From positions 51,875,053 to 51,939,052 of the forward strand of contig CM060732.1 in NCBI GenBank assembly GCA_030704615.1: 64,000 nt of DNA, in the 5' to 3' direction. Shown here piece after piece: positions 1 to 9,539 of this stretch. Every line of letters starts with the position of its first letter. Position 1 is the first letter of the stretch. The stretch is from Takakia lepidozioides (lineage: Eukaryota; Streptophyta; Takakiopsida; Takakiales; Takakiaceae). The translations under genes were made by a program, and so were the position numbers. The notes under the pieces were generated by a model. The model was given only the letters and a program-made list of their open reading frames with translations. It was not told the origin of the DNA and did not search any database.

Positions 1-61
1 AGGAATTACTGCGGCCCATGAATCGGGGCCCTGATTCTAGAGTGGTCGAGGAATTACTGCG

Positions 62-300
62 GCCCATGAATCGCTGCGTAGGGAGGCCACGTGTATTAAG
101 GAATGAGATGAGGGGGTCCAAAAAAAAGAAGGGAGGAATTGGTCAAATTTAGAATAGGGAGTCTTGTAAGGTTGACATGTGTCAAGGGCCTTCTAGAAGG
201 GTCCCACCGCCTTGGGGGGCTATATAAGGGAGGCCCTCCCCTCTTACTACCTACTAAATTAATAAATAGTGGGCTCTACAAAGGCGGGGCCCCCAAAAAA
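62..300 (+). promoter_or_regulatory. Promoter-like or LTR-like block with TATA box
   Basis: A G-box core CCACGTG is at 86-92. A well-formed TATA box (CTATATAAGG) lies near 220-229 in a GC-rich setting, and AATAAA follows about 40 bases later, just before GTGGGCTCTACA. TATA followed closely by a polyadenylation signal is the layout of an LTR, but no LTR partner, PBS or long ORF is visible downstream. It is duplicated at about 55845-56045. It could equally be a normal gene promoter captured in the duplicated segment. Confidence 0.4.
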
Positions 301-504
301 AAACAGCAAACATGAATCAATTAATTACTAGAAAACTGACTATGTTACTAAGGCAATGATGTGTGCTCATTATTTAGACAAATTGTCAACCACGACGGCT
401 GGTGGCAAAACTGGTTTTTATCCATTTTTCAACTGAGCCTTGAGGGGAATAATATACCCCATCTGTGAGTCATACAACGTCAGAGCCCCAACCTGACAAA
501 CAAA

Positions 505-577
505 TGACAGGGGTTTGATTTGAACCCCAACGCCACAGCCCAATGCACAGGTGTCTTACCATGGGGCTACAGTCCTG
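505..577 (-). mobile_element. tRNA-like module (SINE head?)
   Basis: Read on the minus strand, an A-box-like stretch TAGCCCCATGGTAAG is followed about 35 bases later by a B-box-like GGGGTTCAAATCA, within ~70 bases. This is tRNA spacing, but the acceptor stem is not convincingly paired, so a tRNA-derived SINE head is likelier than a working tRNA gene. The duplicate is at about 56247-56320. Confidence 0.45.
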
Positions 578-732
578 TTGTGTAATAATCTTCTCATTTC
601 TATTTACCCAAGTTACCGGAAGGTAAGCAAAACTATTCTTATATTTATCCGCAAGTGATTACGCACATGCACAAATCCTCAACCATTAGGTTGTGCTTGA
701 ACCTTGTTTCAGCTATAGAATCAAATTAACAT

Positions 733-846
733 TCACACCATCCAATAGGGGGTGGCCCACCCCCGAAAGGGGGCAGTAGCCGTAAGGCGAAGTGGCTCTT
801 AGTTACGCCGGTTTCGGCCGGAGTCTTCTCTCTCACACCATCCAAT
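733..846. mobile_element. 86-bp GC-rich insert with 14-bp target duplication
   Basis: The 14-mer TCACACCATCCAAT occurs at 733-746 and 833-846 and brackets an 86-base GC-rich block (747-832) with short palindromes (GGGGGTGGCCCACCCCC; CCGGTTTCGGCCGG). The flanks are AT-rich, so the block stands out in composition. A 14-base duplication fits target-primed insertion of a small RNA. The block resembles no tRNA, 5S or snRNA that I recognise. The same insert is at about 56478-56592, so it predates the segmental duplication. Confidence 0.6.
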
Positions 847-1139
847 TTTCACTCAGAATATGCGAAGAATTTACTCTCAATCTACTTTAAAATTCCATAC
901 ATCCACTTGGAAATTATGTTGATGAATCCCCCACTAGAGTCATGTCAATCAAGATCGAGGATTGTAGATCAAATCTGTTGGTGGATTTTTCTCTTCCTAT
1001 CAGTATCACGACTTGTTCAGTTTACAAGGTACTTGGGAGGAGCAGCATGCCACACAAGAGGTCCTTTGGGTTGACGGTTGGTTGACTCCTCCTTGGGTGA
1101 AAGAAAAGCTAAGTTAGCCGCTTTCATGACACAAGGTCA

Positions 1140-1560
1140 AGGACAATGGGGTGAGGGCATCTTCTTCTTCAAACACATTTCGGCCTGTTTTGTCCTCTTA
1201 TCATAATGGCTGTATATTTTATGTCGATTTCTGCTAGTTAGCTCATCGGTTGATGTATGGTGGTTTGGATTGATTTGGACATGTTACTTTCCAATGTGGC
1301 AACAGGCGAATATCCTACAGCAGGAAACAAAGACGAGAGAAGCATTGGAAGGAATTTTTTCATCCCAGTCAATGGTGGAACAATTGAGGCAAGAAGGTGA
1401 ATGCCTGTTAGATTACAGAGGGAAGCAGACAACAAGATGCATCGCAGAGTTTTCTTGGAAATTGCCATCCTCTCTCTCCCCAGCACGTGTAAAGTCTTGG
1501 GAACTAGTATCTGATAAGTAGGGTGAGGATGTTTGCTTGAAAGAATTAGGCTGTCTTTGT
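1140..1560. repeat. Dispersed repeat family, 5' flank of PPR debris
   Basis: This stretch shares ordered landmarks with pieces at 45.1-47.7 kb and 56.93-57.34 kb: a CTTCTTCAAACACATTT block, GCTAGTTAGCTC, a CAGTCAATGGTGG block, AGGTGAATGCCTG and CAGCTGCTAGCAGCAAG. In both duplicated copies it runs directly into PPR coding debris, which suggests it was upstream non-coding sequence of a PPR gene family that has spread with it. No coding potential is seen. Confidence 0.6.
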
Positions 1561-1564
1561 CAGC

Positions 1565-1895
1565 TGCTAGCAGCAAGGAAGGGGTGAAGCCCAACCGGGT
1601 CCAGTTTGCGAGCCTGGCAGTTCTGTAGAAGGGCAAAGAGGTCCAGGTGACATCATCAAGGCTGGAATTGTACCAGATGTCATTCTGAACCTCGCAGACA
1701 TGTATGCCAAAGTGGGGAGCATTGCAGATGCAAAGGTAGTGTTCGACAATACGGCTGAACGAAATGTGGGTGTCCTGGAGTGCTATGATTGCAGTGGGAT
1801 GGAGGCTTTGGAGACCGATGAGCAAATGATGCGGGAAGGAGTGAAGCCCAACTGGGTCACGTTTGTTTGTGTTTGCAATGCAAGAGGGAATGTGT
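1565..1895 (+). pseudogene. PPR repeat fragment
   Basis: Translation in shifting frames gives a PLS-type PPR unit: KGKEVQ, an IIKAGIVPDV-like stretch, DMYAKVGSIADAKVVFDN, AERN-VSWSAMIA, then EQMMREGVKPNWVTFVCVCNA. At least two frame changes are needed, and a G insertion near 1767 breaks the frame relative to the copy at 57.5 kb. It is one to one-and-a-half repeat units with no start codon and no C-terminal domain, so it is a relic of an organelle RNA-binding PPR gene. It faces the receptor-kinase fragment tail to tail. Confidence 0.8.
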
Positions 1896-2132
1896 ACTTA
1901 TCTCTGTGTTGGGCCTCCACAAAACACACATTCTTTTTGCAACACAGTAGGCTCCTTAACCCAAAAATCCCTGAGTGAGGTAGAGGGATAGTCGAAAGTT
2001 GCAAGTTTGGGTTCACCCCTCGTGCTCGCAATTCGTCTCTCTCTAATTATTGAAATGTAGAAATTTCTCCAAGCAAATTGTTCGATGCTCTTCGGGTTTT
2101 GCCTTTTGCCAGGCGGTCGCAACCAAGTGTGT

Positions 2133-2480
2133 TTAGAGGCTATACCCAGGTTGAGAATGAGAAGTCTCAAAGCTTGGACTGTTTGCAAGCTCCTCCACTG
2201 ATGGGTATCTTGAGCTGTAGGCTGTGATATTGTGGCCAACGCGAGTGACCTTAATCTGCGTAAGCATTGCCACAACATCCCTCATGGTCGGGCGATCTCC
2301 TGCATTCTGCTTGGTGCATGAAAGAGCTACTTTTATGAGGTGACACATCTGCGGCCCATGTATCGGCACTATGCCCTGCAACCGCTGGTCAAGCACTCCC
2401 AAAATCCCCTCAGAAGGGACTGCTCTCACCCAGAGATTGAGCTCTTCGTCAATCACACTCGTGGGTTGTTTCCTGTCAAC
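2133..2480 (-). pseudogene. LRR receptor kinase, 3' end only
   Basis: The minus strand encodes the last ~110 residues of a plant receptor-like kinase: the conserved RP-(T)MRDVVAMLTQI end of subdomain XI, then a short Ser/Pro-rich tail. It matches 57906-58268, but two codons are lost near 2436 and a base is lost near 2471. The upstream kinase domain is absent because similarity ends at about 2481. No ATP-binding loop, HRD or DFG is present, so it cannot be active. Confidence 0.88.
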
Positions 2481-2493
2481 ATTTTCATGTAAG

Positions 2494-2946
2494 TTAACCC
2501 CTAAACGCCCGCAGGCCTCCGTTGACTTTTTACCAAAAAGCGGGGCCGGCTAGGAAAACTAGCGTAATTTTTGAAAAAAAATGAATCTTGAAAAGGTAAC
2601 CGGACATTATGAAGCCACCTACCCCAGGCAGGTCCTGCCCAATTTTGGAGCCAATCAGACAACTAGTGCAAAAACCCCACCGTTGCGAGTGGGGTCCATT
2701 TTTGGAAATTTGTGCAGCCAAAAAAAACCAAAATGGAGATTTGTGGTCGGGATGGAAAAAAATCGGCCCAAAAACGTGATGGCCGTCCAACACGATTTAA
2801 GCAATCGATCTCGCATGGACCATCCTAATGTAGACACACAGTGCACCCACCAAAAAAAACAAGAAAAGGCCAAAATTTGCTCCTGGCAGAACTATTTGTG
2901 TAAAAAAAACGACCAATTTTGGGCCGGCGGGCATTTAGGGGTTGAA
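2494..2946. mobile_element. TTAA-flanked TIR element, copy A
   Basis: The left end is TTAACCCCTAAACGCCCGC (2494-2512) and the right end GCGGGCATTTAGGGGTTGA reads as its near-perfect inverse. The ~450-base interior has no coding potential and carries a GTTGACTTTTTACCAAAAA block and a CAAAACCCCACCGTTG block that recur in the elements at 33.2 and 63.8 kb. TTAA beside CCC...GGG ends recalls piggyBac-type targets. No transposase is present, so this is a non-autonomous element. Ten bases left of TTAA (TTCATGTAAG) are also shared with the 63.8-kb copy, so the true edge may lie further out. Confidence 0.7.
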
Positions 2947-3036
2947 AGATAAGCTTGACTTCTCTAGGTGTGAGGAGAGCTTATTCTATGCATATATAAT
3001 CTACGTTACATTAGTCTCTATCTATTAATTCTATCA

Positions 3037-3049
3037 TGGTATCAGAGCC
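3037..3049 (+). other. Primer-binding site (tRNA-iMet)
   Basis: TGGTATCAGAGCC is the standard plant copia PBS. It lies about 155 bases before the gag start codon and marks the 5' LTR/internal boundary near 3036. Confidence 0.8.
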
Positions 3050-3249
3050 TGGTTAGGAATTACTCATAGATTTTCTTTATCTCGTTGAAAATGGGTCTCT
3101 TTTGATAGAGCGCCCAGGAAGTCAATGAGATATAAAATGAATAAAGCAGATTTTCGCAAGTCTAAGATTCTATTGACAAAGATTAATATTGCAGTATCCC
3201 AGCAATGGCTGATCAAACTAAGAATATAGAGAAGTTGGATGGTCCTAAC

Positions 3250-3949
3250 CAGTGTTGTAATGGTATGTGCGAGTCGGTTGGGGTATATGCACTGGTATGA
3301 GTAAGGGTATTGTAGAACATACCAGTTGGGTATGTCTTGGGGCGTATACACTGGCTATACCCTGGACCCTGGGTTTTGAACACTGGACCTACCTCTCTAC
3401 CTACCATACCAGTCTAAGTATGAACTATTTTCATACTCGGCTTGAGACCCGTATTGAGGGTTGATGAACCCAAGCTAGCATGGCTATATGTAATGATACA
3501 ATATTTTTGTGCTTATCCTCATTCACATTTGTGCAATGTAAAAAATAACACTATATCTTTGGGCTCCCATCGGCTGGCATCATTTATTTGAGCCGCTAGC
3601 ATCATGTATCCCAACCACTAGTACAACATGGATCACCATAATATAACCATGTACCAAAAACATAAATTTATAAATAACAGCAGGCGTTTGTGGGTACAAT
3701 TATACAAGACATGTAGAAATAACATGAAGTTAACCTTAAAATCCATAATGTCATTTGAGTTTTTGTCATATCCATGCCTAGGATTAGGATATCTCAAAAT
3801 TCGAAATACCCATACCCATCCTATAACCTACCCTGGGCAGTCCTAATCTACCCCGGGCCCTACCAGTTGGACCCAACAGCCAAGTTGGAAAGTTGGACCT
3901 ACCAGAACTAGTCCGGTAAGCCAAAATGGACATACCAGTACAACATTGG
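3250..3949. mobile_element. hAT-type MITE (700 bp)
   Basis: The ends are CAGTGTTGTAATGGTATGTG and, inverted, CAATGTTGTACTGGTATGTC, about 18 of 21 positions alike. The flanks are GTCCTAAC (3242-3249) and GTTCTAAC (3950-3957), an 8-base target duplication with one change, diagnostic of hAT insertions. The interior is rich in TACC/GGTA palindromic pieces and has no long ORF. Removing it rejoins the copia gag frame. Confidence 0.85.
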
Positions 3950-4279
3950 TTCTAACTTCTCCACTTGGAAAATTAGAATGTTATATTTGCTTAAAAAAGA
4001 AAATTATGGGATTTAGTGATAGGCACTGAACAGTGAAATTAAACCTACAAGTATTGTATCTCTTGGAGGAACAGTAGTCAATCCTCCTGCTACTGGACAA
4101 GGATCTATCTCAAACTGGGATGATAGAGACAGATTTGCTCAAATGATAATTGTGGATAACGTTAAAAATTCATGTCTAGGTCATGCTACATCAAGTAATA
4201 CTGCTCATGAAAATTGGTCAGAAATAAAGAAGATGTATCAAAATTCAGACATGATGAATAAAGCTTCTCATTTAACAAT

Positions 4280-4897
4280 AATAGGGTCATGAATGCCCGC
4301 GCGTGTGGCTGCGGTGGGGCCCGCGTGTGGCAGAGGGGTTCGCGGGATCGCGGAGGGTGGGAGCGCCCCTACCTGGACCCCGCCAATCCCCGCCAGTCTG
4401 CTTGTTGGGTCTGCCCGGCAAGCTGGTCTGCTAGGGCCTACAAAACACATGAGCTAGTCTGTTGGGGCCCACAATATGCACATAAAGCATTAGTTATTGC
4501 ATAGGTTTGCAGAAAGCAGTGGGTAGTGTGGTGGTTAAGAGCAATGAATGATAAACACGAGGCATGTTGTTCGAAATCTCGTTACGTTGTATCGTGGCAG
4601 TAATGTGTGTTATTAAATACATATTTTGTCGAAGGGTCTGCCGGTCTACTGGAAGGGGTTCTGCCCAGTCTGCTGGAGAGGTGCTGGTCCGCTCGTCAGT
4701 CTGCTGGAGGGTCTGCTAGAAGGTTGGAGTCGGTCTGTTGGAGGGTTTGCCCAGTCTGCTAGAAGGTCCGCCACGGTAGATTAACAAGGACTTAGAAAAA
4801 ATTCAGAATCTCGCCGACCCGATGAATGGGCGGTGGGCTTATGAGCTCACCCCAAGGGTCGTACTGGCGGGCCCGCCTGTGCATTCATGACCCTATT
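4280..4897. mobile_element. Mutator-type MITE (618 bp)
   Basis: AATAGGGTCATGAATGC at the left is repeated exactly inverted at the right (ends at 4897). ATTTAACAAT (4270-4279) and ATTAAACAAT (4898-4907) flank it, a 10-base duplication with one change, as left by Mutator-like elements. The interior is GC-rich at the ends, carries runs of a TCTGC(T/C)-GG-AGGGT pattern at 4630-4770, and encloses a tRNA-like module. No transposase. Confidence 0.85.
4518..4590 (+). mobile_element. tRNA-like module inside the MITE
   Basis: GGGTAGTGTGGTGGTTAAG resembles an RNA polymerase III A box, and TGTTCGAAATC about 40 bases later a B box. The spacing is that of a tRNA. No clear acceptor stem is seen, so it is read as a SINE head nested in, or part of, the Mutator-type element. 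Confidence 0.45.
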
Positions 4898-5893
4898 ATT
4901 AAACAATGAGAGGCATGAATAAACACTTTTGTAAGTAAAAAATATGTTAACTTTGTTATGAATGAAGTGTGAAAACACCTATGCTATCCAAAGTCAATAA
5001 CAAGTGTAAAACATCTAGAATTAGATTAAATAGATCTTACATCAAGAGAAAAAGTGTTCACAAGAGAGATCTGCACTCTCTGTGTCTCGGCTGAGTCTGG
5101 TGGTTCTACATCTACTCAACTATTGAGCTCTATACCGTTCCACACACGCCTTGGTGACTTCAACCACCCAACCACTTCAGATGTAAGACTTGGATGTAAC
5201 TACACATCTTTAATCTATAATCCATTACATCCTACACTATAACTGACAAAGAATTATAGATGTATTCCTTCGCTCCCACGGTCCAGTTCGGGTTCTGACT
5301 TTTTAACATGGGGGCGGTTCCGATTACCGGTTAGTTGCTGGAAAAAAAACACCGGTTCCCGGTTAGGTTCCGGTTCTTCTTTAAAAATATATTAATTTTT
5401 TTTTAAATATTCTTCTGGAAAATTAGATGAACTGATCTGATTGGTCATACTGAATATTCAGAATTTTCAACTAAAACCAGGGAATTTATTAGTAAAACAG
5501 AAGTAAATAAACTTATATGTTTTTTGTGATTGTCTTTTATGGTAAGTTAAATACGCATGGTCTCCATTAAAAACGGAAAACCAGAGATTTTATAAGTTTT
5601 CGTATGGTGTAGCAAAGAACAACTAAAACAAACTAACTACATAAGGATCTTAATTCAAAATACAAAACAAATTAAACATGTGTAATTCTATGGTTACCTT
5701 TTATGGTGCAGCAAAAGCACAACTAGAAAAAACAACATAAATTTGTGTTTTTGGGATGATGCTTTGTCGATATAGCATACAACAAACTAAGTACACGGGA
5801 TGTCACTGAAATTTTCAATAAAATGACAAATAAACAAACTCCAATCAAAGGAGTAGTGTAATATGTTGAACAATAATTTGTCTCTAAGACAAA

Positions 5894-8261
5894 TCATTCT
5901 ACCTCAAAGAGGTTTGTCTCTGCAATCAAGTCCTCAATCTCATCTAAGAGGACTTCTTCCCTATCCAAAAACTCTTTCATAGAAGTACTAAAGCAACCAA
6001 CTCTAGCATCATTTGGCCAATTCTTGACTACACTCACAAGCATATCAAGGTTTTCAATATTTAACCTGCACCGTCTCAAGCTTGTTATGACACCTGCAAT
6101 ACTAAAAACCCTCTCAGCTTCAATCTGAGATCCAACTATGCCCAAGATTAGCCATGCCAAAAATCCCACATACGGAAAAAGAGACTCATGTTCTTTCCAC
6201 CATTTCAAATGAGCCACGCACTCACCCTCAATTATCTTCGTCCTTCTGAAATGTGATAGTTGTTCTCTCACTACTGTCAATGTCATGTCTTCATTGTGGT
6301 CATGCACACCAAATAAGGACATTTCGTCCATTGTGGAGTGGGCTGTGATTGGGCCGGAGTATCCGGATGTAAGACCTTGAAACACTTTACCAAAAGAGGC
6401 TCTAACACCATGCTATCATATTGGGATAATATGCAAAGCACGCTCTTTGCCCACATATTGTGATACCAATGACAACCCCTTGTAACGTGGGTCAAGCATA
6501 AGCGCGAGCATATTGTGAGCTTTGCGCAATTGAAACATTTTTTTTTAAAAAAAAAAAATGGTTCCAAGACATATACCACCTCTCGAGCCATCTGCCATTC
6601 CAACAATGTCAACTCTGTTGAGAAATCCCTCATGCAATGATCCACAGTTGCAGCCCTGGGAGCACTACTTACTCGCATGCGAATTGTTGTGCAATGGTTG
6701 CATTAAGAGCATCGGACAACAGCCAAAATCCCCCAGATTGATTCATAATGCACTCATGAACCACAGGCCCTAGAACTGTAGAAATTGATTGGGCAATGGC
6801 CCACACTTGTGGACTTGGTATGCGAGACTACAGTGCCAATGAGGTTTGCCTAGAGTAACAAGTGATTACGGCTTGCCTAAACTCCAAAGTCTCTTGGAAG
6901 AGGATCACCTTGGAAGCAAACCGTGTCTTCACCGGAGTCTTCAATTTGCCGGGATGAATGCCGCTGTCCACACATGCCTTTGCTCATTCTTGTCTCCATT
7001 TGCCACTTTTTTTTTGTCCAAGTAATGGTTTTTTGCAACTCTGATTGGACATTTTTTTATAGAAACCGATCTCATATCTGCGCATACGTTTGCATCATTT
7101 GTTGCATACTGGCAACACTTGGACATTGCATGCCCAAAACAGCTACCCACAAATGGAGAATCCAACCCCAAACACGCACATGAGACCACCGAATTCAAAG
7201 CATTGGTCAAAGTGGCCAAGTTACCTCCCTCATCTTTGACGTAAGCAATAATGCGAGTATTGAGGCCATACTTCACAAGAATATTGTTGACTTGATGTGC
7301 CATGGCAGCCCCAGATGTGTCAGGTGTCTCAAACATACCAAGAGTCACATAACATTGCTCCCACTGTTCATTAATAAAGTGCGCTATGATGACAAAGGTG
7401 TCAGTTCCCCCTCTTGACATCCACAAATCAAAACTCACAGAGCAAGTAGCACAATTCTGAAGAGATGGGGACATGTAGCGCTCTTTCGTCTTCTGTGCCA
7501 AGATTGGAATGGCCTCATTCACAAATGTCCGTCGAGAAGGGAAAACAATCCGAGGATTTTGCCTCAACACCATCCATCTTAGCCAAAGGGATTCTACCAA
7601 AGACAGTGGAACCAACTCCTTTGCAATGAACAAGACTAAATCCTCATTGAACTGCTTCTGTTGATCATCATTTTGGTTGTATGGAGTGGAGCTCCCAAAA
7701 AAAAAAACTATGTTTCCAGGAGTGGGGCCGGGCCTCTTTTTTGCTGGCCTACAGGCCTTCTCAGGTCTTTCATTTTCCCTCTCAATCCACCTACGCAAAA
7801 CAATGTCATGTTCTTGATCCACATGCTTTCGAAGGGAGAGATACCATTGGTTTTGTTATAGGTCACAATGCCCTTCTTGCTTGCAGGAGTGACACCAACA
7901 GGATGACATAGAACACACCTCATTTGTTGTGGATTTGTCCATTGAGCAGAGTCTTTTGTTGCATAGAATGCCCATGTCGAAGCAGTGCGATTGTGGGGCT
8001 TCCAAAAATCCCGTTGTTTTTCAATTACTGGAAGCTGCGCCTCCACATCCAACACCGTGTGTGATGGCGAAACTGTGGAAGATGACATTGCAGCCGAGGC
8101 TTGAAGAGCTGATGTAAATGAGGCTGCATGATGAGCATCCTCCGCAACATGGCACTCCACCAAAGCTCTCTCATTATCAACATTGATGTCAGGAACAACT
8201 TCCCTTTCTAGTTTATCGAAAATATTGGGCTCCATGACATAAAAAGCTTGTGGAACAACTC
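5894..8261 (-). pseudogene. hAT transposase, frameshifted
   Basis: An acceptor ACACAG|GAG at 8262 opens the coding exon, and MEPNIFDKLEREV is a plausible start near 8235. A BED zinc finger follows (CVLC, then KHVDQEHD) with a one-base loss between its Cys and His halves. The RNase H-like core shows SFDLWMSRGGTD and AYVKDEGGN as the first acidic positions and CFGHAMSKCC. The C-terminal dimerisation region at 6385-5894 has EAERVFSIAG and LRRCRLNIENLDMLV. Several frame changes lie between 7000 and 6300. It once cut and joined hAT ends in the nucleus; now probably dead. Confidence 0.87.
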
Positions 8262-8685
8262 CTGTGTAAAAACAATGCAAACAAAGAATCCAAAAAGCAT
8301 TTAATAATTGTGCACAACACATATATTTACAAAAGTTTGGAATGGTATATGGCTGGCCAAAACGAAAGTGTGGGGAGAGACACCGCACTGCTCATTTATT
8401 ATTTCATATTGAGCTGAATGTTATATACACGACCTACATTTAGATCTACGTTATTTTCTTTATCTAGTACATGTACATTTACATTTTCAAATTACAAAAA
8501 CTACCTGGCAAGTTGGGGGTGGACCAGTCTTATGCTTCAGTGGTCAGCTTGGCTACTTCATGCCTTGGGAAATGATCTGCAATGCCCCCACCACATATAA
8601 ATAAATCAGTCCTTGTTGTACCACAACATGAAGAGTTATACTAAAAATTATGAAGCTTTAAAGTGGGGTGATTGTCCACAAGAGG

Positions 8686-9539
8686 TAGGGGCTGGCTGTC
8701 AAGCCTTCTTGATATTTGTGCTCCCCTTTCCGAGTTCAAACTTTCACTATGAGAGGAGGAGCAAATCATCCCTTTGTTGTACCACACATTGGAAAAAATA
8801 AAATAAAAAACTAAGCTATTAAAGGGTGGGGGCTTACCATAGGATGAGGGGGCTGGTTAGCAGGCTCTAAACTCGCACTCCTCCTTCTTGTGTGTGATCT
8901 ACATAGCAACAGAGTAGGGGGCTGAGCAGCCCCTTGCTATGCCAATTTTCTGGGAAAAAAAAAAAATGCAACATTGAATTAGGGGCATGCTTATATGTGT
9001 GGTGGAACGGGGGCTGGTTGGCAGGCCTCCCTACTTGCCCTCTTTCCCTCCCATGCACGATCTACAATAGCAAAAGAGCAAGGGGCTAATCCTCTTATAT
9101 CACAAACTTAAAATAATTAACAAAAAAAAGAACAATGAAGGGGAAGTATACGTGGGTAATGGGGGCTGGTTGGCGGGTCAAGAGGCCTCCTATTTTTGCT
9201 CCCTTCCCGAGTGCAACATATCACTATGAGGAAGGGCGAATCAGCCTTTTGTTGTACCACACATTGGAAAGAATGACATTAAAAAACTAAGCTAAAGGGT
9301 GGGGGCTTACTGCAAGATGAGAGGGGCTGGGTAACGTGCTTTTTTACTTACATTGGACCTCCTTCTTGTGTGTGATTTGCATTAGCAACGGCTAATCAGC
9401 CCTTGCTATACCAATTTTATGGAAAAAAAAATGAAGGGGGATGCTTACATGTGCGGTGCAAGAGGGGCTGGTTGGCCAGCCTTCCTACTTGCCCTCCTTT
9501 CCCTCCCATGCACGATCAGCCGTAGCACAAGACACCCAT
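8686..9539. repeat. Tandem array 1: 155-160-bp monomers in triplets
   Basis: Six monomers begin with GGGGCTGG(T/C)T at about 8687, 8848, 9005, 9163, 9325 and 9463. Monomers 1 and 4 share GTTGTACCACACATTGGAAA, 2 and 5 share CTCCTTCTTGTGTGTGAT, and 3 and 6 share CCTCCCATGCACGATC. The order is therefore A-B-C-A-B-C with a higher-order period near 475 bases. The last monomer is cut at about 9539, where PPR debris starts. No coding potential. Confidence 0.85.

Larger units (their letters stand above)
20..2480. repeat. Segmental duplication, copy 1
   Basis: This segment matches 55768-58259 almost base for base in the same orientation. Visible differences are small: an extra 15-base direct repeat in the other copy near 56860, a 6-base loss and a 1-base loss here near 2436 and 2471, and scattered single-base changes. 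It contains a promoter-like block, a tRNA-like module, a GC-rich insert, a PPR fragment and the 3' end of a receptor kinase. Similarity stops at about 2481, where this copy runs into a TIR element and the other continues into kinase sequence. The left edge probably lies outside the window. Confidence 0.93.
3205..4945 (+). pseudogene. gag: copia gag, interrupted by two MITEs
   Basis: ATG at 3205 opens MADQTKNIEKLDGPN. The frame is cut at 3249 and resumes at about 3958 with NFSTWKIRMLYLLKK, the N-terminal copia gag signature (N-x3-WK-x-RM). It continues through QMIIVDNVKNSCLGHA and HENWSEIKKMY to KASHLT at about 4270, then resumes after the second insert with MRGMNKHF at about 4906. The two cut points coincide with the target duplications of the MITEs. 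In-frame stops after 4010 add to the decay. It would have encoded the capsid-like protein. Confidence 0.78.
2947..5260 (+). mobile_element. Ty1/copia-type retrotransposon remnant
   Basis: TGGTATCAGAGCC at 3037-3049 is the classic primer-binding site complementary to initiator-Met tRNA used by plant copia elements; sequence before it would be the end of the 5' LTR, cut short by the TIR element. A gag reading frame follows and is broken by two MITE insertions. No protease, integrase or RT is seen. From about 4960 to 5260 the sequence is AT-rich without recognisable coding, so the pol genes and 3' LTR are missing or too decayed. Confidence 0.75.

Noticed and set aside
62-300. Complete LTR retrotransposon at the window start
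   Set aside because: Only a TATA/AATAAA block is seen; no terminal TG...CA pair, second LTR, PBS or coding region.
505-577. Functional tRNA gene
   Set aside because: Boxes are present but no convincing acceptor and anticodon stems; better seen as a SINE head.
8686-9539. CRISPR-like spaced repeats
   Set aside because: Monomers are contiguous ~158-bp tandem units without short identical repeats and unique spacers; the host is a plant.
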